Below are positions 1 through 9,328 of a stretch of DNA of 64,000 bases, in pieces (positions within the stretch are counted from its first letter, which is position 1; each line of letters begins with the position of its first letter). A program made the translations under genes and the position numbers. The DNA is taken from positions 33,851,001-33,915,000 of the forward strand of contig CM044877.1 in the NCBI GenBank assembly GCA_024500155.1, given 5' to 3'. The DNA comes from Chenopodium formosanum (Eukaryota > Streptophyta > Magnoliopsida > Caryophyllales > Amaranthaceae). A model generated the notes under the pieces. The model searched no databases. It was not told the DNA's origin and saw nothing but the letters and a program-made list of their open reading frames with translations.

Positions 1-282
1 TAGGTTTGGAAAGTGTATGTGGATGAAAGCTCCACGATGAACGGGTGTGGTGTAGGCGTAATTTGTCAGTCTCTTGAGGGGGACAAATATGAATATGCAC
101 TACGGTTCAAGTTCTAGGCCTCAAATAATGAGGCCGAGTATGAAGCCCTATTAGCCGGCATTCGGATGTGCAAGGCGGCAAGGGCAACAAGAATTGGCGC
201 CTGCTCTGACTCTCAATTGGTCGTAAGCCAATATAATGGTGTATATGAAGCTACTCATCCGATCATGATTCACCTTAGGAGG
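1..282 (+). pseudogene. Retand-type element D: RNase H remnant
   Basis: The reading VWKVYVDESSTMNGCG followed by ASNNEAEYEALLAGIRMC and SDSQLVVSQY is the archaeal-type RNase H domain of Tat-lineage Ty3/gypsy polyproteins. It aligns closely with the intact-length copy in element C (14286-15683, minus strand). There is an in-frame TAG (CAG in C) after FKF near position 115. After THPIM (about 270) the sequence jumps to EAAVLKKRA, so roughly 120 codons present in C are deleted. The 5' part of the element lies outside the window. This is the left piece of a retrotransposon that resumes at 25412. Confidence 0.85.
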
Positions 283-287
283 CGGCC

Positions 288-1209
288 GTGCTGAAAAAAC
301 GGGCTGTAAACTTTGAGATAAGGCAAGGAGAGCTCTTCAAAGCAGGTTTCATGAAGCCTCTTTTGAAGTGTGTGACCCCAGAAAAGGGGCAAGAAATCCT
401 CAAAGAATTGCATGCCGGATATTGCGCCTCTCATGTAGACGGCATGTCCTTAGTTGTCAGGGCCAGGCGGCATTACTTCTAGCCAACCCTAGAGTCGGAT
501 GCTATGGAGATGGTTAAAAAATGTGACAAGTGTCAAAAGTTTGGCAAGCTGATCCATCGTCCGGCCACTGATCTGATGGCCATCCACAGTCCTGTGTCGT
601 TTGCTTAATGGGCTATGGACATCTCGGGTCCATATACGACTGCACCAGGCGGAAAGCGCTACATCTTAGTGGTTGTGAATTGCTTTACCAAATGGGTAGA
701 GGTAGAGGCGGTCAAAAATATCAAGACAAAGGACGTAATTTCCTTCATTTGGAAGAATATCATCACTCGTTTCGAGGTGCCTAGGTCTATGGTTTTTGAC
801 AATGGTCCTCAGTTTGAGACCCCTCACTTGAAGACTTGGTTAGGAGATTAGGGGATCTCCAATTACTTTGCATCAGTTGGTCGACCCCAAGCAAACGACC
901 AAGTTGAAGCCTTCAACAAATTAATCTCAGACGACATTAAAAAGAAAATTGAGAGAGCTGGCGGCCTATGGGCGGATGAATTGCCACACGTATTATGGGC
1001 CATCAGAACAACCGCAAAAGGGGCGACTGGAGAGACCCCATTCCTCATGGTGTATGGGGCAGAAGGTGTCTTGCCTATTGAACACTATGAGCTGACTCTT
1101 CGAATTATGATATATGATGAAGAGGCGAACTGGGAGGCCATGTGCCTGGAATTGGATTCACTCCCAGAGCGCAGGGGCAATGCTGCCTTCCGCCATGGAA
1201 TCTGCCGCC
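288..1209 (+). pseudogene. Retand-type element D: integrase remnant
   Basis: The segment carries an HHCC-like zinc region (SHVDG...CDKCQKFGK) and a DDE core. The catalytic Asp residues are in MDISGPY and VFDNGPQF, and the Glu is in ANDQVEAFNKLI. It matches element C's integrase (13255-14322) nearly residue for residue. Several in-frame stops interrupt it: TAG near 481, TAA near 606 and TAG near 849. The match ends at about 1209, inside the stretch after LPERRGNAAFRHG, where the sequence becomes the truncated LTR of element B. The integrase C-terminus and the spacer that follows it in C are missing. Confidence 0.88.
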
Positions 1210-3629
1210 GCGCCACCTGACCGCCGCCGCGCCCCCCTGCCGCCGCGCCGCACCTGCAGTTCGCTCTCTCCTCTTCTCCTTCCTCTTATTTCTCTTCCTT
1301 TATTTCTTATTAATTTGATTAAAGATTCAATTTTTATTTGATTTCAATTATAAAATTATTGTTATTAGGCTTTAATAGTATGTATAAATTACAAAAGATT
1401 ATAAATTTATGGATTTTGTATGTCTAAATTATTAAATAAAATTTCAGATTATATATTTTGCATATTTTAGGGTTTAAAACATTGATTTTTCATGTTTTAG
1501 GGCTTGATTACGTGTTAAACAAACTATCTAATCATTCTATGTTTAAATTACATTAAAATATAATTATCTTAATCATAAATAAATTTTCAGATTTAATAAA
1601 GATTCAATTTTTATGAACAAGTAGTGTTAATTTCGTGTTTTTATGCTTCTAAACCTACAAAATAATCATTGTGAGTATTTTGTGATTGAAAAAGCTTTGA
1701 ACTTTATATTCTCACTTCAAAAAAATAATTTTCAGATTTCATACCTTTTATTTTGAAGCCTCTAATTGCATTGAATTGATATATTCTTGGGTTTTTAACA
1801 CACTAACTTGCTATATAATGACTAATTCAAGTAACTATGCTTATGGGGTTATTTTATATATTTAAAACAAAATTCCAGATTTATTTACCCACTTTAAAGT
1901 TGCTGTAATTTGATATAAAACACTATATTTTCATAATTCTAACATGTAAACTTAAAGTTGGGATGTTATATTACTAAATTTGATTTTTGGGGACAATCTA
2001 AAGACTTTATTTTGGTGATTTAAGAGGTTTTAAAGTAGTTTAGTATTGCTGTAATTTTAATTGCTTTGATATTGATTTATTTCTAATTGTTTGGTTTAGG
2101 AGAGGACTTTGTAGAAGGCGACTTCTAGTTTTAAAGTGGCCAACCGGATTGTTTACACAAGGTACGTACAAGATACGAAACCTTGCTTGTAGGTGCATGT
2201 TTAAGGACGGATCGAGAACTTAGTATCATGTATAGGATTGACTGGGTTAAATTGTCTTGTTATACATTGTGAATTTCAAATGATGTGCACTAGTTTATAA
2301 TGCAAGTACTATTTGTGCTTTAATTATGCAAGATGCGCTTAAAGGCAAAGGTATGTGATTGGTGTAAAGATCAAATTATTACTCGTTCATGATTATGTAA
2401 ACAGGATGAGTAAAGGAGAAATTCAAGTCTTGTAAGATGAGGTTAAGGTTCTGGGGTGCCTTATGCACTCAAGGTGTTTATACACCGATGTAGTAATGGA
2501 ATAAATAATAAATGTTGTTTGTCACTAATAAATTAAGAATCTAAATTAAGAATTTGCCATGTTTGATTGAATTGCTTTTGGGATGTTTGTATTGATATGT
2601 ATATGAGTCATCACTAAGTCTAAACCTGTAAATCACGTAAAGTGCAAGATGGATGAGCAATAAAACTCTGGAATTGTGCACATCTGGAGTAATGACAATC
2701 AGGGGTTGGGGTACATGGGGTATTAGTCGTGTACTTTTATCGAGGCCGTCTGATCTACGAGTCTCTTCTTTCAAATATTATTTTTCTAAAACTAGGAGTT
2801 AGGTGAGATCTCATACTAACTACGGTCACGGAGTCGCGCCCGTGGTCGTTGGATGTTTATTGATGTTTCCGAAAGGAGGCATAGGGTTTTTCTTTATTGA
2901 TGTTCCAAATGAGACATGGGTTGGACAACCTTGTCTATTGCCAAATCCAATGAAATCAATAAATGAGTCAGTTAATATTAATTAGTGAGGTCTTAATAAA
3001 TTTGATAATCGAGTCGTGTATTGAGTCTGTATTTAATGATGCTTGTGCTGGAATATTAGTAGCATGTTAGGTATTTTCTCAATTTGTTTTCGCAGCTTGT
3101 ATGTACTAAGCTTTGCTGACTGCGTGCTTTTGTGTGTGTCTTTCTTTGGTCATGGCCTTCGCCTTTCAATGACCCTGTGACGATCCAATTTTTACACTTG
3201 TAATATTGGGGAGCAGAATAACCACAGGTTCTTACACATGCAGCATTCATCAGGGTTGTGGGATCTTGAGTAGACAGTTGGTTGTTTCCATATTATATAT
3301 TTTGCAAAGTTTGAATTTATTTTAATTTGTTTTTAGTTGACACTAATTCTTTTGAGTTTGAATTTATTGGAACTCTGAATTTAATCACTTACAACTTTTA
3401 TTGGGTTTTGAATAAGGGCCTTAATGGTTCCAACTTGTAATACTTATTTTGATTTAATTCCTTTGTTTTGAGGTTTATTTAAAACTGTTTTGGTTTTCCG
3501 CTGCAAATTTCTGAGATAGCCTTAACGTTTGAACACATTGCGGTAGCACACCAGTAATTCTTTTGAAATTGTTCAGGTTATATACGGGTTTCTCACAGGT
3601 TTTTAAGAGAGAATTTTTGGGGTGTTACA
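1202..3629 (+). repeat. Element B 5' LTR, 5'-truncated
   Basis: It matches 22986-25411 almost base for base, with a few substitutions per few hundred bases by eye. It ends in GGGGTGTTACA at 3629. It begins inside the LTR at a CTGCCGCC shared with element D, so the first ~344 bp seen in the 3' copy are absent. Short frames such as the one at 2803-2985 occur identically in both LTRs and are not genes. Confidence 0.92.
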
Positions 3630-3632
3630 AAG

Positions 3633-3650
3633 TGGTATATGGGAGCTTAG
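3633..3650 (+). other. Element B primer-binding site (initiator Met tRNA type, degenerate)
   Basis: TGGTATATGGGAGCTTAG starts 3 nt after the LTR end. The plant iMet PBS consensus begins TGGTATCAGAGC; the first six bases agree and the rest is degenerate. This fixes the LTR boundary and the plus orientation. Confidence 0.75.
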
Positions 3651-4022
3651 GTTAGATTTAATTACCACTAAAGCCAATTATCTTAGTATGACTTAGGCGC
3701 CTATTCAATGATTTAAAATTTTAATTTTAATGACAAATTTTTTTTTTTTTTTCCATTTGAAACTAAGTATGTTTTAAACCATTTTATTTAAAACAAATTT
3801 GAAATTTATTTTGTCTACCTGGTGAGTTTTGGGTAGACTTAAGAAGGGAATGCATGCATACATCATACATTTTTTTTTCTCTCTTGCGTTTAAGTATCAC
3901 ATGAAGTGTTATTTTCTTATTTATTTGACATGTTATAATTATGTTCTAATTGATTTATTTCTATGATGTGCTTGTGTTATGCTTTTTGAATGTTCGTTGC
4001 GTTGGGTTAACGTAGAAAAAGG

Positions 4023-4463
4023 ATGAGCGCCTCAGTAATCACGTCTAAAAGCGTGAGTAATGATATTAGGAACAACCCCATTTCTGTGTCTGAGGATGAG
4101 AGTGATACTCGAAGTGACGATACTGTGGAAAGGTTTGAAAAGATTATGACGCCAACTAATCCAGATGAGGAAGACTACCAGTACTTACATGAGTTTAAAA
4201 CAGCAAAGAATAAGAAGCATAAAATTAAAACCTACCAAAGAATGTTCCATGATTATACTCTTATTGAATTTCCAGATGAGGATGAGCTTGAATGGTTACA
4301 ACCACCACCTGAAGATCCAAATGCTGGGAAGAGAGCTACTAGAAATCCAAATCCGCTCTACAAGTCAATTATTATTGAAGAATCAGATGATGAAAATGAC
4401 CTTGATTTTGATGTTAATAATTACAATGAGAAGAGAGATAAGAACAGTAATGTGATACCTTGA
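4023..4463 (+). CDS. Leader ORF of element B, 146-aa acidic protein of unknown function
   Basis: An uninterrupted ORF lies between the PBS and gag of the chromovirus, preceded by about 370 bp of non-coding leader. The product starts MSASVITSKS and is rich in Asp, Glu, Asn and Ser, with acidic clusters (SEDESDTRSDD; EESDDENDLDFD) around a Lys-rich centre (KNKKHKIK). I see no zinc knuckle, protease or membrane segment. Most Tekay elements have only gag-pol, so an extra 5' ORF is unexpected. It has stayed open while the neighbouring gag and pol decayed. It could be a captured fragment, an old gag N-terminus or chance; I do not recognise it. Confidence 0.5.
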   Translation: MSASVITSKSVSNDIRNNPISVSEDESDTRSDDTVERFEKIMTPTNPDEEDYQYLHEFKTAKNKKHKIKTYQRMFHDYTLIEFPDEDELEWLQPPPEDPNAGKRATRNPNPLYKSIIIEESDDENDLDFDVNNYNEKRDKNSNVIP

Positions 4464-4974
4464 GGATTATTTTTGTTAGGATGGAGTTAGCATGAATAAG
4501 GCATTTGCCATTGATAATAATTATTAGAACCTCATTATAGTCTGATTTGGATGATTAATTTTAATAAGTAGCTAGTGCTACATAGTCTTTATTTGGGATT
4601 GATACCTTTATATAAGTTATAATAAGAAGTTGATATTTTATTTTCAAGAGCTTCATTTCGCTTTTATTTGTGAGCAAGAGCAAGTTTAATTTTTGTAATC
4701 ATATACTTTTTGGGAAAATCTCTTTGTCTATAATCAAACTTAATAAGAGTGTCATGGGATGGGATTTTTTTTTCTTTCTTAAATTCATTTAATCTTGCGT
4801 ATGAATTGTGCTTATATTGTGTGGTTTTGCATGGGACAAGGGGGTGCAATCTCAAGGTGCCCTTTTGAACCAATTTATGTGATAAATATAATATTGTGAT
4901 TTAATTAATATGTGTGAATAGTATTTGGATTTGTTTAAAATGGAGTGCATATTTATTTCAGGCGTAGAGCTAGA
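4464..4974 (+). other. Non-coding leader of element B before gag
   Basis: AT-rich sequence between the leader ORF and the gag ATG. I see no coding or structural signal. Confidence 0.5.
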
Positions 4975-6090
4975 ATGGCCGAGAACGCTGCCTTAGCTGA
5001 TGCTATTTGTTTGTTGGCTGAAAAATGTGATCCAAAACCGGGGAGACCAAGTCGACCCCCAAGATGAAATGTTTAAAAAGTTGGCCCAGGTTAGACCACC
5101 AGTTTTTAGGGGAGGTGTTGACCCTACTTTCCTAGAAAACTAGATTCGGGAGTTTGATAAGTTGTTCGTGGCACTCAACTGTCCTGAGGGTATGAAAGTG
5201 GACCAGGCCGCTATGTACCTTAAGGACGAGGCTGATATATGGTGGAGAGACAATGATGTGACCGTTAGGGCCAAACCTAACTTTGGGTGGGAAGTGTTTA
5301 AGACCTCCTTGAGGGACAAGTTTTACCCCCCATTCCTGAAGAAACAGAAGGCTCAGGAGTTCATAAGCCTGGCAATGGGAAACATGTCAATCTCTGAGTA
5401 CTATAATAAGTTTATGACCCTTTCGAGGTTTGCTCCTGAGGTAGTACCAACTGAAGAGCTGAAGGCTCAGAGGTTTGAGCAGGGGTTGACTGACGAGTTA
5501 CAGAAGGACCTAGCCGGAAAAGTTTTCAAAACCCTTTACAAGGTGTATGAGAGAGCTTCCCATCTGTACCATCTGAATACTAGGACTGCTAGTGCGAGTG
5601 CTCGCTAAAGCTGGGGAAAAAAGGAAGGATTTTGGGAAATCTGAGAACCAGGGTATTTTCAAGAGGTCTAGGAATGGGAACTCGTTTGATAGGGGTAACT
5701 AGAATGTTAGCCGTTCTTCCAATGCAAACAATGGGGAGAGAACCTACCACTGTAAGAAGTGTAGAAGGAACCACCCTGGGAGAGACTGTGATGGGAATTT
5801 GGTGACCTGCAGGTTCAGCAACAAGAAGGGACACAGGGAGTATGAGTGTTACACCAAACAGAGACAACAGGGAAATAATGGGAATGGTGGAAACACCCAG
5901 CAGAGGCCTAACAATTTCAATAACCAGGGGAATAGGGGAAATGGTCAAAATGGGAAGTTTGGGAATGGTAACAACAATAACAACAGGTCTGGAAATGACA
6001 ATGGCAACAGCAACAACTCAGGCAACAACAACTTAGGCAACAACAATGGGTATCAGGCAAGAAACAACACTCCCGGCCGCTTGTCTGTGA
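4975..6090 (+). pseudogene. Element B gag (capsid/nucleocapsid), frameshifted
   Basis: Gag starts at the ATG reading MAENAALADAICLLAEKC. A frameshift near 5040 and a TAG near 5143 precede the capsid core at 5162-5608 (MYLKDEADIWWR, FYPPFLKKQKAQEF, MSISEYYNKFMTLSRFAP), which is typical of plant chromovirus retrotransposon-gag domains. A further indel near 5600 moves the frame before the nucleocapsid. There, CKKCRRNHPGRDC and CRFSNKKGHREYEC form two zinc-knuckle-like boxes; the second has Ser where the second Cys should be. A long Asn/Gly-rich linker (about 5870-6060) leads into the protease in the same frame. Confidence 0.88.
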
Positions 6091-8565
6091 TGAGCAAGGG
6101 AGAAGCTGAGAGGTCCTCGGATGTAGTTACCGGTACTTTTTCTATCCAATCTATCTCTGTCAACACTCTATTTGACTCTGGAGCAGCTTATTCTTTCATT
6201 TCTACTTCTGTTGTGCGCAAGTTAAACTTAACTGAATCGAGTCATGTTGATGTGTCAGTCAGTCTGCTTATGGGCAAACTTGTTCATTGTAATAAAATAT
6301 TCAAAGGCTTGCCTTTGAAAATAGGAGAAGCTACCTTTCCATCAGATCTTATTGAGTTTAACCTTGGGGACTTAGATGTAATTCTGGGGATGGATTGGCT
6401 GAGTTTATACAAGGCTAAGATAGATTGTGAGATGCAGAGGGTACAACTGAGTGATCCTTTGGGTAAGAAAGTGTCCTATAGACGGTTAGGGAAGCCTAAA
6501 GGTTTTGGGATCATTTCTGCGATGAAGATGAAGAAGCTAGTGAATAAGGGATGTCCATTGTACTTTTGCTGTGTTCAAGATTTGAGTATGAGTGAGAATA
6601 GGCGGATGAAGGATGTGCCCATTGTGAATGAGTTTTTAGATGTCTTTCTAGAAGAGATTTCGGGAATGCCACCTAAGAGGGAAGTTGAGTTTACCATTGA
6701 CTTAGTTCCAGGAACTGCACCTATCTCCAAAGCACCGTATAGAATGGCATCGGCTGAGATGAGTGAATTAAAGGCTCAATTGCAGGAGTTGTTAGACAAG
6801 GGGTTCATTAGGCCCAGTGCATCACCTTGGGGAGCACCTGTGCTACTTGTGAAAAAAAAGGATGGAAGTTTGAGGCTATGTATTGATTATAGAGAGTTGA
6901 ATAATGTGACTGTAAAGAATAAGTACCCTCTACCTAGGATAGATGACTTGTTTCAGCAACTGAAGGGGGCAAGCGTGTTTTCGAAGGTTGAATTGAGGTC
7001 GAGGTACTATCAGTTGAAGGTTGCAGATAAAGACATTCCAAAGATAGCCTTTAGAACTTGGTATGGACATTACGAGTTTACAGTCATGCCTTTTGGGTTA
7101 ACCAATGCACCAGCCATATTTATGGATTTGATGAACCGAGTGTTTCATGAGTATTTGGATAAATTTGTAGTTGTGTTTATTGATGACATTTTGGTTTATT
7201 CGAAGAATGAGGAAGAACACGCTGAACACTTGAGAACTACCCTTGAAACTTTTAGAAAGAACAAATTGTATGCTAAGTTTTCCAAGTGTGAGTTCTGAGT
7301 GGAGAAAGTGGCATTTTTGGGGCATTACATTTCGAAGGAGGGTGTATCCGTAGATCCTGCGAAGGTCAAGGCGGTGAGTGAGTGGCCTACACCTAAGAAT
7401 GTGACTGATGTTCGTAGTTTCTTGGGATTAGCTGGATATTATAAAAGGTTTGTCAAGGATTTTTCGAGGATAGCCAGACCCATGACTACTCTTATGAAGA
7501 AGCAGAGCAAGTTTGAGTGGAACGAGAGTTGTGAGTCAGCTTTTCAAACCCTCAAAAGAGCGATTGACCACTGCACCAGTGCTGGTATTACCTGATGGGA
7601 TAGAAGGATTCGAAGTGTATAGTGATGCCTCGAAGCATGGTCTAGGATGTGTCCTACAACAGAATGGAAGGGTGATCGCATACGCATCGAGACAACTGAA
7701 GAAGCATGAAGTCAACTACCCTACCCATGACTTGGAACTTGCAGCTGTTGTATTCGCTTTGAAGATTTGGAGGCACTACCTTTACGGTGTTTCTTGTAAG
7801 ATCTTCACGGACCATAAAAGTCTAAAGTACATCTTTACCCAAGATCACTTGAACATGCGGCAACGTAGATGGTTGGAATATCATACAGACTACCATGTCC
7901 ACATCCAGTATCACGAGGGAAAGGCGAATGTAGTTGCGGATGCCCTTAGCAGAAAGTCGAGTCATAATGTCAATGCTTTGATTGTGGCCAATGAATTGTG
8001 TGAAGATATGAGGAGATTAAACCTTGAGGTTATCAACAAAGGAGAGTTAGAGGGATTACTAGGTGCTTTAACCATCCAACCTTCCATATTTGAGGAGATT
8101 AAAGAAAAGAAACTGGAGGATGAGTCATTTCAGAAGATTAGAGATCGTGTGACTAGTGGTGTGGAGACTGAATTCAAGATTAATGAGGATGGGAGCTTGA
8201 GATACAAGGAGAGATGGTGCATACCACAGAAGTGTGAGGATATCAAAAGGAAAATCATGGAGGAATGTCATAATACACCATATTCAGTTCACCCTGGGGG
8301 CGATAAGTTGTATAAGGATTTGAAGGAGTTCTATTGGTGGCCGAGTATGAAGAGAGAAGTGGCTGAGTTTGTATCTAAATGTCTGACGTGCAAGAAAGTG
8401 AAGATAGACCACAAAAGACCCATGGGAAAGGTACAACCATTAGAAATACCAGGTTGGAAGTGGGATTCCATATCCATGGACTTTGTCACAGGCTTACCAA
8501 AGACTCGTACTGGGAATGACACAATTTGGGTGATTGTAGACAGACTTACTAAGTCAGCGATGTTC
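6091..8565 (+). pseudogene. Element B pol, first part: protease, RT, RNase H, start of integrase
   Basis: The protease has LFDSGAAYSFIS (about 6168-6203). Reverse transcriptase runs about 6700-7260, with APYRMASAEM, DKGFIRPSASPWGAPVL, CIDYRELN, MPFGLTNAPA and the catalytic FIDDILVYS. The motif A Asp is Glu here (SKVELRSRYYQ where most elements have a D). A TGA at 7296-7298 replaces a conserved Trp (CEF-stop-VEKVAFLGHYIS). An extra A near 7547 shifts the frame into the RNase H (VYSDASKHGLGCVLQ...FTDHKSLKYIF...VVADALSR). The integrase zinc finger follows (HPGGDKLYKDL...CLTCKKVK), then the core start (SMDFVTGLPKT...WVIVDRLTKSAMFIP). Element C is inserted at 8571; the gene resumes at 21360. Confidence 0.93.
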
Positions 8566-8570
8566 ATTCC

Positions 8571-8961
8571 TGTTTTGGGTGTTTTTGTCCCTCGGAAGAG
8601 TTACCTCACGAAGTCTGATCCGGCCGAGCTGTACCTGCAAAATAACGGAGACTCCGGATGGTTTGAACTCCGCCTCCGACGGTCAAGTTAGTAACTTGAA
8701 AAGGACTAAAGAGGACGGAAATTAAGGTGGGTATCTGCTCGAATTCCAAGCTGAACCCTAATTAGGTAACTGAACCCTAATCATTGGTGGGCTGCGCCGT
8801 TTTGCGGCATTCTCAGGATTTGGGCCTGAAGGCCGCCCTTCTTCCCTTTATTTCTGGAGTGACACGTGTCAAGTAGGGATTGGTCAACTCTGGACCATTC
8901 TGAGGCTGACACGTGTCATCCTCTTATTGGGCCACGTGGCAGGGTAAAATTACCCTAAACA
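8571..8961 (-). repeat. Element C 3' LTR, internally deleted
   Basis: 391 bp, reading TGTTTAGGG to CCAAAACA on the minus strand. It matches 20873-21354 but lacks about 100 bp that in the other LTR holds the TATA-like CTATAAATAGGG. It also carries a 10-12 bp insertion near 8642-8653. Without its TATA region it cannot act as a normal promoter. Confidence 0.9.
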
Positions 8962-8976
8962 TTTGCCCCTCACAGA
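8962..8976 (-). other. Element C polypurine tract
   Basis: On the minus strand TGTGAGGGGCAAA directly precedes the 3' LTR. The same TGTGAGGGG tract precedes the LTR of element D at 30237. Confidence 0.75.
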
Positions 8977-9100
8977 TGTGACGTGGCACGCCACGTGGCA
9001 TCTGTGACACATGTCACGCTCCGGTTGGCGGTAATTTTACCATAAAGAAGTAACCGTTCACCTTCCGAGTAAATTACGGAAATGCCCCCGTATTTACCCT

Positions 9101-9110
9101 CTATATATAG
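9101..9110 (+). promoter_or_regulatory. TATA box of the antisense gene of element C
   Basis: CTATATATAG lies 140 bp inside the 3' LTR and 219 bp before the aligned start codon at 9329. The same ten bases occur at the equivalent place in element D (30106-30115), 220 bp before its aligned ATG. Conservation of box and spacing in two diverged copies supports a dedicated promoter. Confidence 0.7.
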
Positions 9111-9328
9111 TCGTTTTACCCTCATAATTTTGTACGCTTACAAAAACTTTCTAGAGAGAAACTTTGAGAGAGCAGAAGTCATCCGTCTGAGCCAGGCGCA
9201 AGCAAGAGAGCTCGTTTTCCACCGACCCAGCCGGATCCGCCTAGTTTCAGATTTAACTTCAAAAGGTACCGTCTCTGCCTCTCTCAGCTCTTTTTTTTTT
9301 CACCGCTTGTACATATTTCTTGCAATAA

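Noticed and set aside
2541..3250. Small ORFs at 2541-2774, 2803-2985 and 3056-3250
   Set aside because: They lie in the LTR of element B. The first two recur nearly identically at 24323-24767 only because the LTR is duplicated.
5589..5948. 119-aa minus-strand frame
   Set aside because: Shadow of the gag/nucleocapsid coding region on the plus strand.
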